DNA from: a bacterium
Lineage (GTDB): Bacteria > Bacillota > Bacilli > Lactobacillales > Streptococcaceae
NCBI GenBank assembly: GCA_905221085.1
Contig: CAJNBT010000001.1
Location: 372,001-436,000, forward strand
Length of the DNA: 64,000 bases
Direction of reading: 5' to 3'
The notes under the pieces were generated by a model. It was not told the origin of the DNA. It worked only from the letters and a program-made list of their open reading frames with translations, and did not search any database. Each line of letters opens with the position of its first letter. The stretch's first letter is position 1. This document shows positions 29,536 to 39,604 of this stretch, one piece after another. A program made the translations under genes and the position numbers.

Positions 29536-30672
29536 TTAATACAATTTTAAGTCACGAGGATCAACTGGGAAGGTTGGGTTATATGGGTTGTGACGGAGTT
29601 TGAAGTGTTTGACATCTTCAATAGTCTGAGTTCCAGACAACTGCATGACTGTCTTCAATTCCGCATTCAAGTGTTCAAAGACTTGACGTACACCGACACT
29701 ACCACCAAGGGCCAAGCCATAGATGACAGGGCGGCCAATAGCTACCAAGTCTGCTCCTGAGGCCAAGGCTTTAAAGACGTGTTGACCACGACGAATACCA
29801 GAGTCAAAGACAATTGGCACACGTTTGTCAACTGCTTCTGCCACTTCTTGAAGTGAGTCGAAGGCAGCTGGTCCACCGTCGATTTGGCGTCCACCGTGGT
29901 TGGTTACCCAGATACCAGAAGCTCCCGCAGCAAGTGAACGTTCAACATCCTCACGGCATTGTGGTCCCTTGACATATACAGGAAGTCCTGAGTATTCAGC
30001 GATAAATTCTACATCACGTGGAGACAAGCGTTGTTTAGCTGATTTGTAAACAAAGTCCATTGATTTACCAGCACCTTCTGGCAGGTATTCTTCAACAATC
30101 GGCATGCCAACTGGGAAGACAAAACCATTGCGCTTATCCACCTCACGATTGCCTCCTACAGTCGCATCTGCCGTCAAGACAATCGCTTTATAACCTTCAG
30201 CCTTCACACGGTCCATGATGTGGCGGTTAATTCCGTCATCTTTACTAAAGTAAAATTGGAACCAGTGAGGTGTCCCTTGAAGGGCTTCTGTAATTTCTGG
30301 AAGATCTACAGTAGAGTAAGAGCTAGTTGTGTAAAGCGAACCGAACTCATGCACACCACGCGCAGTCGCCACTTCACCCTGTTCGTTTGCCAACTTATGG
30401 GCCGCAACAGGCGCCATAATGATTGGTGAAGACAGTTTTTCACCTGCAAATTCAATCTCTGTACTTGGATTTTCAACATCACAAAGCGTATGAGGAACGA
30501 TGAGTTTGTGGTTAAAGGCACGGATATTCTCTCTTAAAGTGAAAGTATCCTCCGCCCCACTAGCGATATAGCCAAATGCTGCTTTAGGAATAACTTGTTG
30601 TGCCATTGGCTCCAAATCATAAGTATTGATGAAATCTACATGACCTTCTGCATTGCTTGTTTTGTATGACAT
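29536..30672 (-). CDS. lctO: L-lactate oxidase LctO
   Basis: This FMN-dependent alpha-hydroxyacid oxidase converts lactate and O2 to pyruvate and H2O2, and returns pyruvate to SpxB. It is 378 residues. The FMN and substrate residues are seen in FGYIASGAEDTFTLREN, in IMAPVAAHKLANEQGE, and in the active-site segment WVTNHGGRQIDGGPAAFD with its catalytic His. AAGGAGGG precedes the ATG. A palindromic cre site sits just upstream, so glucose repression is likely. It is monocistronic. Confidence 0.95.
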   Translation of the reverse strand: MSYKTSNAEGHVDFINTYDLEPMAQQVIPKAAFGYIASGAEDTFTLRENIRAFNHKLIVPHTLCDVENPSTEIEFAGEKLSSPIIMAPVAAHKLANEQGEVATARGVHEFGSLYTTSSYSTVDLPEITEALQGTPHWFQFYFSKDDGINRHIMDRVKAEGYKAIVLTADATVGGNREVDKRNGFVFPVGMPIVEEYLPEGAGKSMDFVYKSAKQRLSPRDVEFIAEYSGLPVYVKGPQCREDVERSLAAGASGIWVTNHGGRQIDGGPAAFDSLQEVAEAVDKRVPIVFDSGIRRGQHVFKALASGADLVAIGRPVIYGLALGGSVGVRQVFEHLNAELKTVMQLSGTQTIEDVKHFKLRHNPYNPTFPVDPRDLKLY

Positions 30673-30690
30673 AAAATGCCCTCCTTGATA

Positions 30691-30704
30691 AGTAAGCGTT
30701 TACT
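30691..30704. promoter_or_regulatory. cre (CcpA) site upstream of lctO
   Basis: AGTAAGCGTTTACT is a near-perfect palindrome fitting WGTAANCGNTWACW, 18 bp before the lctO start codon. Confidence 0.8.
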
Positions 30705-30858
30705 TTGTATATTACAAAGATATTTTAACTCTTTTTTCAAAATTTTTCAAATATTTTGTTTGGAAATTTCATACTTTCAATCATTTTACAGAGATAATTA
30801 AAAATCATAAACTTTCTTAAGTTATGGAAATTCAAATAATCTTTTCATTTTCTAGTAT

Positions 30859-30897
30859 AAAAAAGAAATCAGGTAATCCTAGTGACTACCTGATTTT
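30859..30897 (-). terminator. pyrFE terminator
   Basis: On the minus strand AAATCAGGTA pairs with TACCTGATTT around a loop, then CTTTTTT. Confidence 0.85.
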
Positions 30898-30904
30898 CTA
30901 TGTT

Positions 30905-31537
30905 TTAGGCATTTTGCCAGTTTTCTTGGTCTTCTTTAAAGCGTTTTAGAAGGTCGAGTCCTTCTGGGGTGATATATCCTTCTTCTTGGGCTAAGTGAAT
31001 GAGTTCACTGTAGTTAGAAAGCGTCACAAGTTTGACACCAGCATCCGCAAAGTTCTTATCTGCTTTTGGCAATTGGTAGCTGAAAATCGCTACAACTCCA
31101 AGCACATCTGCTCCTTCGCGTTTGGCTGCTGCTACGGCTTCAAGAACTGAACCGCCAGTTGAAATGAGGTCTTCAACCACTACCATTTTTTGACCTTGAG
31201 CTACACGGCCTTCGATTTGGTTACCAGCTCCGTGGTCTTTTGGTTTGCTACGGATGTAGGCAAATGGCAAGTTCATCTTATCAGCAATGATGGCTCCGTG
31301 TGGAATCCCAGCTGTCGCAGTTCCTGCAATCACTTCTACTTCTGGAAATTCTGCTTTAATAGCTTCCACAAAACCATTTTCAATCAAGGTACGAGTTTCA
31401 GGATAAGCTAGCGTCACACGGTTGTCAGTATAAATCGGCGATTTGATACCAGATGCCCAAGTGAAAGGCTCCTCTGGTTTGAGGTAAACAGCTTGAATTT
31501 TCAAGAGGTGGCTAGCGATATCTTTAGCAAGTGTCAT
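30905..31537 (-). CDS. pyrE: Orotate phosphoribosyltransferase
   Basis: This enzyme makes OMP from orotate and PRPP in pyrimidine synthesis. It is 210 residues. The PRPP loop [18 protein letters not shown] and the segment [17 protein letters not shown] are diagnostic. AAAGGAG precedes the ATG; it lies 33 bp after pyrF in the same transcript. Confidence 0.96.
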   Translation of the reverse strand: MTLAKDIASHLLKIQAVYLKPEEPFTWASGIKSPIYTDNRVTLAYPETRTLIENGFVEAIKAEFPEVEVIAGTATAGIPHGAIIADKMNLPFAYIRSKPKDHGAGNQIEGRVAQGQKMVVVEDLISTGGSVLEAVAAAKREGADVLGVVAIFSYQLPKADKNFADAGVKLVTLSNYSELIHLAQEEGYITPEGLDLLKRFKEDQENWQNA

Positions 31538-31570
31538 GGTATTCTCCTTTTATTTTTCTAATCTAGTTAT

Positions 31571-32272
31571 TTAATTCCAATCCTGTGTCCATTCATCCTT
31601 GATGGCATGATAAGCTGAAACAGGATCCTCAGCTTGAGTAATGGGACGTCCCACTACGATATAGTCACTGCCGATTTGATAGGCATCTGCTGGCGTCATC
31701 ACACGTTTTTGATCTCCAACCGCAGCACCTGCAGGACGAATGCCCGGTGTCAGACAGATAAACTCTGGGTTGGTAGCCTGCTTGATGACTTGCACTTCCT
31801 GAGCCGAGCAAACAACACCATCTAATCCAGCTTCAGCTGTCTTCTTGGCATAATGAATCACAGACTCTTGCAGGCTGGTTTGGATATTTTGAAAATCCAG
31901 CATCTGGGCTTCTGATGTTGATGTGAGCTGAGTGACAGCGATCAATTTGGCTTGATTTCCAAGACCTTCACGCGCAGCCTTCATCATCTCTACACCCCCA
32001 GCAGCATGAACATTGGTCATGTTCACACCAAGCTGAGACAGGACCTTCATGGCTGACTTGACTGTATTAGGAATGTCATGCAGCTTGAGATCCAAAAAGA
32101 CACTGTGCCCCAGGCCTTTCAAGTAAGACACAATCTCAGGCCCCGTTGCGTAATAAAGCTCCATCCCTACCTTTAGATAAAGGCTTTCTTCTGCTGGGAA
32201 AAGAGCTAAAAATTCCTTGACCGCCTCAAAACTAGGAAAATCAAGAGCAATGACTGGACGATGTTCTCGCAT
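31571..32272 (-). CDS. pyrF: Orotidine 5'-phosphate decarboxylase
   Basis: This enzyme converts OMP to UMP. It is 233 residues, a TIM barrel. The catalytic Lys-Asp-Lys array is visible in [17 protein letters not shown], and the phosphate site in [15 protein letters not shown]. It begins behind a PyrR-type attenuator. AAAAGGAG precedes the ATG. Confidence 0.96.
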   Translation of the reverse strand: MREHRPVIALDFPSFEAVKEFLALFPAEESLYLKVGMELYYATGPEIVSYLKGLGHSVFLDLKLHDIPNTVKSAMKVLSQLGVNMTNVHAAGGVEMMKAAREGLGNQAKLIAVTQLTSTSEAQMLDFQNIQTSLQESVIHYAKKTAEAGLDGVVCSAQEVQVIKQATNPEFICLTPGIRPAGAAVGDQKRVMTPADAYQIGSDYIVVGRPITQAEDPVSAYHAIKDEWTQDWN

Positions 32273-32325
32273 AGGTTTCTCCTTTTACCTTTGCTAGTGA
32301 GAGAGTCTGACCACAAGAAGCCACG

Positions 32326-32440
32326 AAAAAAGGAACCTGCCAACAGCAAGGTTCCACGAAAAATGGGTAGTCTCCACCCTTTCACCGTCTAACCTTAGCT
32401 GCCTCTCTGGACTGCTTTAAAGGTTTTTTACTATTCTATT
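32326..32440 (-). promoter_or_regulatory. PyrR-binding attenuator of pyrFE
   Basis: The minus strand carries AGTCCAGAGAGGC (32401-32413), the conserved PyrR RNA-binding loop. A terminator follows at 32326-32355 (GGAACCT...AGGTTCC, T6). High UMP/PyrR would favour termination before pyrF. Confidence 0.88.
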
Positions 32441-32504
32441 ATTTCTACTAGCACTTGTCAAGTAAAAACATGGCAACTAAAGAGCTATGAGACAAAAAGT
32501 AAAC

Positions 32505-33749
32505 CTAGCGACGTGATGAACGCTGATTTGTTTGATTTCGATTGCTCTCTTCCTCCAATTTTTTCTTCTCTTCTTCCAATTTTTTCTGCTGTTCTTCTAG
32601 CCTTTTCTTCTCTTCCTCTTTCTGTTTCTTCTCAGCTTCAATTGCCTCTTTTTTAGCTTTTTCCTCAGCCTCCATAATTAATTTATCCGCCACAGTGTAG
32701 CTGTAGACTCCAGCTTCCATGTCAATCACACTCGGTTCTGACAATTGAGGCTTAATCTTACTGTAGTAAGGTAATTTCTTGCTCATTTCAGACAGGGGAA
32801 CCAAGACTTCATCTGTATCATACATGGTCAATCGAATTAAATCGGAAGTCACCTTGCTTGGAGCTAATTCCACCTTTTGGATAGCAGCCTTGATTTCTGG
32901 ACTAATTTGAGAAAGTTCTGAGACAAAAGTCTTGATTTGCTCACTGTCATTAAAGAAAACAGATAAATAGGTTTCTGGTAGACTCACCAAACTTACCGCA
33001 CTGGTCTCAAGCTGACCACTTGAAAGGATTGGATAATGACTTTCTCCAGAAACATAGTAGGCCACAATATCATATTCCTTGACCTTGATAGTAAATTTAG
33101 TTGGAAATTGATAGACAAGCTGAGCAGATTCAACCCAATAATTAGACTTGATCTGCTCTTCATATTTTGCCTTGTCTAGCAGAAGGTTAATCGTATAATC
33201 CGAATCCTTAATGCCTGAAGCCTGTCGAATATCATCAGCCGTAGTTTGCACCGTTCCCTCAACACGAATATCCTTCATGGTCGCATAAGGACTGAGTAAG
33301 TAGGCAGAGACAATCAATAAAAGCAAACTTGGAAATAAAATCGTTAAGGCTCGTAAAATATGGAGACCAGGAATCTTTGCTTTGGCTGGTTTTTCTTTTG
33401 TAGCCTTTTTAGCAAGCTTTTTATCCTGTTCCTCCTTCTCTTTAGACGTTGATTCTTCTTTCTCTTCTTCCTCTTTGTCACCCTCTGAGGATTCTACTTT
33501 TTCTTCAGACTTTTCCTTAGCTGATTCTTCACCTTCTGGGTCCGTTTCACTCTCTTTGTCTTCAGTTTCATCTGACTCTTCAGATTTTGAAGCCATTCGA
33601 GCTTGTCTTTCCTTTTCCTTCTCCTCAGCTAGAGCCGCCTCTTCTTCAGCCTTCTTTTTTAGATATTCTTGGTTTCGTTTCTGCCATTCTGATAACTCTT
33701 TCAATTCTTCGAGGATTTCTTTGCCCTCATTTTTCTTATCTTTTGACAT
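32505..33749 (-). CDS. divIB: Cell-division protein DivIB (FtsQ)
   Basis: This membrane protein is part of the divisome DivIB-DivIC-FtsL complex that activates septal synthesis. It is 414 residues. Residues 1-125 form a very charged Lys/Glu-rich cytosolic region, followed by one membrane helix (LHILRALTILFPSLLLLIVSAYLL). The extracellular POTRA domain begins TMKDIRVEGTVQTTADDIRQASGI. The C-terminal 60 residues are a Glu/Lys/Gln coiled coil. It is third in the murD-murG-divIB operon. Confidence 0.93.
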   Translation of the reverse strand: MSKDKKNEGKEILEELKELSEWQKRNQEYLKKKAEEEAALAEEKEKERQARMASKSEESDETEDKESETDPEGEESAKEKSEEKVESSEGDKEEEEKEESTSKEKEEQDKKLAKKATKEKPAKAKIPGLHILRALTILFPSLLLLIVSAYLLSPYATMKDIRVEGTVQTTADDIRQASGIKDSDYTINLLLDKAKYEEQIKSNYWVESAQLVYQFPTKFTIKVKEYDIVAYYVSGESHYPILSSGQLETSAVSLVSLPETYLSVFFNDSEQIKTFVSELSQISPEIKAAIQKVELAPSKVTSDLIRLTMYDTDEVLVPLSEMSKKLPYYSKIKPQLSEPSVIDMEAGVYSYTVADKLIMEAEEKAKKEAIEAEKKQKEEEKKRLEEQQKKLEEEKKKLEEESNRNQTNQRSSRR

Positions 33750-33758
33750 TTACTTTCC

Positions 33759-34817
33759 TTATGATAAATCTTTTTTCAACAATTGATAAAAATCTGCTAG
33801 AGATTTCAATTCCTTAGAAGCCTTCATCTTGGCTTGATAGTCTTCCTTGTGACTTAGTAAGTGAGAAAGCTTCTCTTCCAAACTATCCAAGGTCAAATCG
33901 CTTTCTTGAAGCTCTTCTGCATAGCCTTTTTTTACAAAGTAAGCTGCATTTTCAATCTGGTCACCACGACTTGCTTCACGACCAAGTGGCACAATAACAT
34001 GCAATTTTGCCATAGCCAAGAGCTCAAAAATCGTATTGGCACCGCCTCGTGTCACAACAATATCAGCCAATTCCATCAAGGGTTGATAGAGATTGGTCAC
34101 ATAGTCAACACGAAAAAGATTTTGGCTCAACTCGTTCAGGCTAGAATCTCCTGTTAGATTGATAATATTGTAGCGTTCTGTCAGTTCTTTCTTATGGTCT
34201 GTCACCAATTGGTTAAAGACACGAGCACCTGCAGAACCACCGACAAACAATACAGTTGGCAATTTAGGATTAAAGTGGGTTTGAATATCTACCAATTCAT
34301 CTGGTTCTGGATTTTTTTGGTCTGAAACCTTGGTCACTGCTCCCACATGCTCGACCTTAGACAAACTTGAAGCTTGCTCAAAGGTTGAATACATCTTTGT
34401 CGCAAATTTATAGGCGATTTTATTGGCCAAGCCCATAGACAGATCAGATTCGTGAATAAAGACAGGCACTCCTGACACACGTGCTGCGATAACAGGCGGT
34501 ACAGAGACAAAGCCTCCCTTTGAAAAAAGGGCCTGTGGACGAATTCGTAACATGATAAAGAGAGATTGGACCATTCCCCAGCCAACTTTAAAGACGTCCA
34601 GCATATTTTGCCAAGAGAAATAACGACGTAATTTTCCAGTCGCAATGGAATGGAAGGTGACATCTAAACCCGACTTGAGGATTTCTTGGTATTCGATACC
34701 ACGCTTATCCCCAATATAGTGGACTTCCCATCCATCTTCGATGAACTTGGGCATTAACAAAAGATTGAGGGTCACATGTCCAACCGTCCCCCCACCTGTA
34801 AAGACAATTTTTTTCAT
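33759..34817 (-). CDS. murG: MurG, lipid II synthase
   Basis: This peripheral membrane glycosyltransferase (GT28) transfers GlcNAc to lipid I to make lipid II. It is 352 residues. The N-terminal glycine-rich loop [18 protein letters not shown], the second loop [15 protein letters not shown] and the nucleotide-binding segment [13 protein letters not shown] are all present. It starts 1 bp after the murD stop codon. Confidence 0.96.
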   Translation of the reverse strand: MKKIVFTGGGTVGHVTLNLLLMPKFIEDGWEVHYIGDKRGIEYQEILKSGLDVTFHSIATGKLRRYFSWQNMLDVFKVGWGMVQSLFIMLRIRPQALFSKGGFVSVPPVIAARVSGVPVFIHESDLSMGLANKIAYKFATKMYSTFEQASSLSKVEHVGAVTKVSDQKNPEPDELVDIQTHFNPKLPTVLFVGGSAGARVFNQLVTDHKKELTERYNIINLTGDSSLNELSQNLFRVDYVTNLYQPLMELADIVVTRGGANTIFELLAMAKLHVIVPLGREASRGDQIENAAYFVKKGYAEELQESDLTLDSLEEKLSHLLSHKEDYQAKMKASKELKSLADFYQLLKKDLS

Positions 34818-34818
34818 A

Positions 34819-36171
34819 TTATTCCTTTAACTCCGCTACTGTGTCGATAAAGAGGTCGCCACGTACTTCAAAGTTAGCATACATATCCCAGCTGGCATTG
34901 GCAGGACTGAGAAGAACCACGTCTCCTTGAGTCGCAAGCTCATAAGCCTTGCGGGTCGCATCAGCAATATCAGTCGCATCCACGTAAGACACACTAGCCT
35001 TGTCTGCTGCCCGTTTGACACGTTCTGCAGACTGACCCAGGATGACCATCTTCTTGAGTCCAGTAATATCTGGAACCAATTCGTCAAACTCATTGCCACG
35101 GTCCAAACCACCTGCAATCAAGATGACCTTGCTGTTGTCAAATCCTGACAAGGCTTTTTGAGTAGCCAAGATATTGGTTGACTTACTGTCGTTATAAAAT
35201 TTGACACCCTTGATTTCATCCACAAATTGGAGACGGTGTTTAACACCACCAAAGGCTGAAAGAGTTTCTTTGATGGTTTGGTTATCAACACCATGAAGCT
35301 TGGCTACAGCAATCGTCGCAAGGGCATTTTCCACATTGTGGCTACCTGGAACTCCGATTTCATTCGCTGCCATAACCACTTCCCCACGGAAGTAGAGTTG
35401 ACCATCTTCCAGATAAGCTCCATCAACCTTTTCCTTTGTTGAAAATGGTACAACAGTAGCTTGTGTTTTGCTAGCCAATTCTTTTGCCAAGTCTTGGTTA
35501 AAGTTCAAGACAAGGAAATCAGCCGCTGTCATCTTGTTCTGGATATTCCACTTGGCTGTCACATATTCCTCAAAAGAACCATGATAATCGATATGAGTTG
35601 GCATGAGGTTGGTAATAACCGCAATCTCTGGATGGAATTCTTGAACGCCCATGAGTTGGAAAGAAGAAAGTTCCATAACAAGCGTGTCCTTATCTGTCGC
35701 AGTTTGAGCCACTTGACTGGCTGGATAACCGATATTTCCTGATAAAAGGCCATGTTGACCAGCTGCAGTCAAAACGTCCCCAATCATAGTCGTTGTGGTC
35801 GTTTTTCCATTTGAACCAGTAATACCAACAATCGGTGCTTCTGAAATCAAGTAAGCCAATTCCACCTCAGTCAAGACTGGAATTCCCTTGGCCAAAGCCT
35901 TTTCAATCATGGGATTGCTGTATGGGATGCCTGGATTTTTCACCATAAGGGCAAACTCTTCATCCAAGAGTTCCAAAGGATGGCCACCTGTGATGACTTT
36001 GATCCCTTCTTCCAGCAAACTTTGGGCAGCTGGATTGTCCTCGAAAGGTTTCCCATCATTTACTGTCACAATGGCACCTAGCTTGTCCAACAAACGAGCT
36101 GCAGATTCACCCGACTTGGCCAAACCTAAAACAAGGACTTTCTTATTTTTAAATTGATCTATTACTTTCAT
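34819..36171 (-). CDS. murD: UDP-N-acetylmuramoylalanine--D-glutamate ligase
   Basis: This enzyme adds D-Glu to UDP-MurNAc-L-Ala in the cytosol. It is 450 residues with three domains. The ATP P-loop [16 protein letters not shown], the carbamate-Lys region and the C-terminal [17 protein letters not shown] are Mur-ligase motifs. It is first in the operon with murG and divIB. Confidence 0.97.
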   Translation of the reverse strand: MKVIDQFKNKKVLVLGLAKSGESAARLLDKLGAIVTVNDGKPFEDNPAAQSLLEEGIKVITGGHPLELLDEEFALMVKNPGIPYSNPMIEKALAKGIPVLTEVELAYLISEAPIVGITGSNGKTTTTTMIGDVLTAAGQHGLLSGNIGYPASQVAQTATDKDTLVMELSSFQLMGVQEFHPEIAVITNLMPTHIDYHGSFEEYVTAKWNIQNKMTAADFLVLNFNQDLAKELASKTQATVVPFSTKEKVDGAYLEDGQLYFRGEVVMAANEIGVPGSHNVENALATIAVAKLHGVDNQTIKETLSAFGGVKHRLQFVDEIKGVKFYNDSKSTNILATQKALSGFDNSKVILIAGGLDRGNEFDELVPDITGLKKMVILGQSAERVKRAADKASVSYVDATDIADATRKAYELATQGDVVLLSPANASWDMYANFEVRGDLFIDTVAELKE

Positions 36172-36220
36172 GTCTCGAACTCCATTTCTACTCCTACTAT
36201 TTTACCATTTTTATGGAAAT

Positions 36221-36250
36221 AAAAAAGCCACAAAGTGTGTTTGTGACTCT
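36221..36250 (-). terminator. Terminator of the ABC ATPase/immunity-type pair
   Basis: On the minus strand AGTCACAAA pairs with TTTGTGGCT (one G-T), followed by T6. It lies beyond a BOX element from the ATPase gene. Confidence 0.75.
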
Positions 36251-36262
36251 TTCTTCTAACTG

Positions 36263-36402
36263 ATACTCTTCAAACCACGTCAGCTTCGCCTTGCCGTATA
36301 TATGGTTACTGACTTCGTCAGTTTCATCTACAACCTCAAAGCAGTACTTTGAGCAGCCTGCGGCTAGCTTCCTAGTTTGCTTTTTGATTTTCATTGAGTA
36401 TG
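36263..36402. repeat. BOX element (A-B-C type)
   Basis: TACTCTTCAAACCACGTCAG at one end, a boxB-like ACTGACTTCGTCAGT palindrome in the middle, and TTTTCATTGAGTATG at the other end. It is between murD and the ABC ATPase gene. Confidence 0.9.
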
Positions 36403-36414
36403 AATCTTACCATA

Positions 36415-37056
36415 TCATCTATGTGATAAATCGGTAACTCGAATAACTTGGTCCACTTGCTCCCAAATCAGGGGATTGTGGGTCGCAATAATAATAGTCC
36501 GATTCGGATTTTTTAAAGATTCTAGGATAGAAAGTAATTCCTCAGAGTTTTTGGGGTCTAAGGAAGCGGTTGGTTCATCTGCGAGAATCAAAGGTGGATC
36601 CTTTAAAATTATCTTCGCTAGTGCAACACGTTGTGCTTCTCCTCCTGATAATTCAAAGATAGGTTGCTTTAAATCCAAATAAGAGAGGTTAACACGGTTT
36701 AGAGCTTGTTTCATCAAAGAGATTTTCTCTTTTTCTTTCAACTTTTTACCAACTAAACCCAGATTGAGATTCTCTTTGACGGTTTGGCTTTCAATTAAGC
36801 CAAAATCTTGAAATAAGTATCCTAAGTAATCTCTAAAGAAAACAGAAGGCTTGATGTCCTTAAGAGAGGTGCCATCATAGATGATTTGCCCTTTGTCATA
36901 TGGCTCTAATCGTCCAATCATATTCAAGAGTGTTGTCTTACCACAGCCACTTGTACCGATTAAGGCATAAATTTTCCCACCTTCAAAATGAAGATTCGTA
37001 TCTGAAAATAGCTGACGGCTTCCAAATTTTTTAGATATATTCTTTAGTTCAATCAT
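36415..37056 (-). CDS. ABC transporter ATPase of a bacteriocin-type export/immunity system
   Basis: This is a 213-residue stand-alone ATPase of the LolD/MacB-like group. Walker A GTSGCGKTTLLN, signature LSGGEAQRVALAK, Walker B LILADEPTASLD and the H-loop IIIATHNP are complete. It begins 1 bp after the large membrane protein gene. Such pairs accompany lactococcin-972-like bacteriocins (streptococcins) and act in export or self-protection. Confidence 0.88.
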   Translation of the reverse strand: MIELKNISKKFGSRQLFSDTNLHFEGGKIYALIGTSGCGKTTLLNMIGRLEPYDKGQIIYDGTSLKDIKPSVFFRDYLGYLFQDFGLIESQTVKENLNLGLVGKKLKEKEKISLMKQALNRVNLSYLDLKQPIFELSGGEAQRVALAKIILKDPPLILADEPTASLDPKNSEELLSILESLKNPNRTIIIATHNPLIWEQVDQVIRVTDLSHR

Positions 37057-37057
37057 C

Positions 37058-39079
37058 CTATTTTCCTTTCATAATTGTCATAGAAACACGAGATTCTTTC
37101 TGCGCTTGACGGTAAAGCGTCAAAACTGCACTAGCTAGAAAGACTAATAAAGTGAGCAAGCCAATCACCAAGTCTCGACTGCTTAAAATAAAGAGACTAG
37201 CACCAAATACAAAACTAGCAAATTGACTAACCATATACTGAGCATGTGTTTCAAAAAATCGTAAACCTGAAATTCGTTTAATCAAGATATCTCGGCGGAA
37301 TTGCTCGAAATATAGAAGATTGACAGAATAAAAGAGTAACAAGGAACTAGCTATCCCCACAATAGCTCCTAAGATTAAAGTTGCTGTTTCAGTTTGCACT
37401 TCATTATAACGAGTTAGATAAACACTTCTTCCTTCTTTAAGATAAGATACTTGCTCATAAATTCCAGCTTCCTTCAAGAGAGATAGACCACTCTCATATC
37501 CTTTGATAAAGAGTTGCTTTCCAGCATTGATAGACCAAATAGATTTTGAAATGAAACTATCACCTGTAGATGTCGGAGTAAACACAACTAAAATCGGATC
37601 AGTTAAGTACTGGATGGATACCGGGCTTTCACCGTTATTATAAACAAATCGTTTTTCTCCTGTTGCAAGATAGCTAACAATCGCTCTCATTTCATACTCT
37701 AAAGGAGCGTCTTTATCCTCGCTTGATTTTCCGTAATAGTTCAAACGTTCTTCAAAAACTTTCTTAAGTTCTGCTTCCTGTGAACGAAGAGATTCTGGTA
37801 ATAAGAGTCCAAATTCCCCTTTTTGAAGATGAGCTAGTTTCTGTCTAGACTCATCATTTACAGCCACATTTTCCTTATCCAAATAACTTGGACTGACATA
37901 GAGAACATTAGCATCTGGACTATAGGTATCTAGTGTCTCTCCCTGTTCATTTTTTCCTTGAGGATTTGCAAAATGAATGAGATTATCTTTTACAAATAGA
38001 GCCTGTTCTTTTTCAACTGCTTCTTTGGAAAATTCATACCACTTATTCAGATTTTCTGTATCTTTTCCTCTATCACCTAAACCAAAAGAAATTTGATAAT
38101 AATCTGCTCTATCCTTCCATGCTTGTTTTGAAATTTCAAGTTCTTTCAATCGTTGGTAAGACGTCAAACCCGTCTTAACAGCGTAGCCTACTGTAAAAAC
38201 AGCTACTAACTGACACAATAGGGTTAAAGCCATCAAGCGTTTAAGGGGTAATCTTCCCTTGATAACGGGAACTAATGCTTTGTAACTCAAACTCATTAGA
38301 TAAAGAAGCATTAGTAAAATTGAAATCGCCAATAAAAACAACAGATAGAAACTAATCCCAAAACCATAGGTGGCTAACAAGATAGGATGAAACAAACCTT
38401 GACTAAAAAGAACGACTCCCCCACCTAGGAAGGAAAGGAGGGCTGATAGAAGGAGCCATTTGATATCAGTAGATAAAGAATGCCCCATGATGGATAAGAG
38501 AGTCTGACCAGAAAAGAGTTTTATACCTGCTGCTCTCATTTCCTTAATTCGAGTGATAATCACTAAAGCAAAGAAAGATAAGCCAAATATTGCTAAACTA
38601 ATTAAAATAAGGGGAATTAGTAACATTCTAAAAGCAAGAGTATAGGGCGGTGTCTTTCGGTCAGGAATTGCTTTATAACCCAAATCTCCTAATTTATCGG
38701 CTAGCTTTTCTTTCGTCAAGGAGCCTGACAAAAGGAGATAACTATTTAGCGGATCACTACGTTCACGACTTTCTTGGCTAGCTTCTTGGAATTCTTTTGG
38801 TAAAGTTCCCTGACCATAAGTTGCATAAGTAAAGTGAGTCGTCCCATCCTTACTCGGCTCTACAATTCTTCTAGCTATTAAACTCTGTTCTGAGTTTACA
38901 AACTTCTCTAATTCCTTTTCAAATACCTCACGCGTCGGTTCCTGAGTATCTTTTTTGACACGAAGTAGAGAAACGGAATCATAGCTTGCATATAAATATT
39001 GTGGCGCACGTAAGACTATAATCCAAGCAAAGAAGAAGCTGAGAAAAAAAGTTGATAATAATATGAATAGTTTCTTCAT
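37058..39079 (-). CDS. Bacteriocin-associated integral membrane protein (seven-TM immunity type)
   Basis: This 673-residue membrane protein resembles the lactococcin-972-associated immunity/permease family. One N-terminal helix (KLFILLSTFFLSFFFAWIIV) is followed by a large outside domain, several helices in the middle (about residues 150-300), a second outside domain with SYLATGEKRFVYNNGESPVSIQYL, and a terminal helix cluster (LILGAIVGIASSLLLFYSVN). The topology is that of an FtsX/MacB-like permease. I chose ATG 39079 because AAGGAG lies 6 nt before it. No toxin gene is seen upstream. Confidence 0.82.
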   Translation of the reverse strand: MKKLFILLSTFFLSFFFAWIIVLRAPQYLYASYDSVSLLRVKKDTQEPTREVFEKELEKFVNSEQSLIARRIVEPSKDGTTHFTYATYGQGTLPKEFQEASQESRERSDPLNSYLLLSGSLTKEKLADKLGDLGYKAIPDRKTPPYTLAFRMLLIPLILISLAIFGLSFFALVIITRIKEMRAAGIKLFSGQTLLSIMGHSLSTDIKWLLLSALLSFLGGGVVLFSQGLFHPILLATYGFGISFYLLFLLAISILLMLLYLMSLSYKALVPVIKGRLPLKRLMALTLLCQLVAVFTVGYAVKTGLTSYQRLKELEISKQAWKDRADYYQISFGLGDRGKDTENLNKWYEFSKEAVEKEQALFVKDNLIHFANPQGKNEQGETLDTYSPDANVLYVSPSYLDKENVAVNDESRQKLAHLQKGEFGLLLPESLRSQEAELKKVFEERLNYYGKSSEDKDAPLEYEMRAIVSYLATGEKRFVYNNGESPVSIQYLTDPILVVFTPTSTGDSFISKSIWSINAGKQLFIKGYESGLSLLKEAGIYEQVSYLKEGRSVYLTRYNEVQTETATLILGAIVGIASSLLLFYSVNLLYFEQFRRDILIKRISGLRFFETHAQYMVSQFASFVFGASLFILSSRDLVIGLLTLLVFLASAVLTLYRQAQKESRVSMTIMKGK

Positions 39080-39599
39080 AGTAGACTCCTTGTATAAGAG
39101 AATAACCCTATAGAACAAAGATTTTATGTTTTATAAATTCTTAGAATTATTTTCCTAGTTTAATCAATCACACCCTGAACAACAAGACAATAATACTCTT
39201 CAAAAATCTCTTCAAACCGCATCAACGTCGCCTTGCCGTAGATATATGTAACTGACTTCGTCAGTCTTATCTACAACCTCAAAGCAGTGCTTTGAGCAAC
39301 CTGCGGCTAGCTTCCTAGTTTGCTCTTTGATTTTCATTGAGTATAAATTTAATCCTTTCTTATTTTGAAAACGATTTCTTATAACTTAAGTATATCACTT
39401 TCTATATAATCTATCAACATATTTTACTAAGATATCATTAGTAATAGAATTTTAAAGCTTCCTTAGAAATAGATGTCAGTAAGGATTTTTATTTCAGTTT
39501 TCCCCATTCATACTATCCAAGTAAAAGAGATAATATTGACTAAAAGGCAATTCAAACTATTGTAAAATTACTACAAAAAAAGAGAGCCGAAACTCTCTT
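39080..39599. other. Gap upstream of the bacteriocin-type pair
   Basis: This 520-bp stretch holds a BOX copy (39192-39346) and a terminator (39575-39604) and is otherwise AT-rich. I find no signal-peptide ORF of the lactococcin-972 type. One minus-strand frame just below the BOX ends in the string LLSCCSGCD followed by a stop, but it has no start codon. Confidence 0.5.
39192..39346. repeat. BOX element (A-B-C type)
   Basis: It starts TACTCTTCAAAAATCTC and ends TTTTCATTGAGTATA, with the boxB palindrome ACTGACTTCGTCAGT and CTCAAAGCAGTGCTTTGAG. It is the longest BOX copy in the window. Confidence 0.9.
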
Positions 39600-39604
39600 T
39601 TATC
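39575..39604 (-). terminator. typA-DUF3165 terminator
   Basis: On the minus strand AAAAGAGAGT pairs with GCTCTCTTTT around TTCGG, with a T7 run. It overlaps the DUF3165 stop codon. Confidence 0.85.

Noticed and set aside
36197..36394. Minus-strand frame of 65 codons before the terminator
   Set aside because: Almost all of it is the translation of a BOX element, and no ribosome site is present.
39473..39568. Plus-strand frame of 31 codons, candidate bacteriocin peptide
   Set aside because: No ribosome site, no leader-peptide or signal features, and opposite strand to the immunity-type genes.
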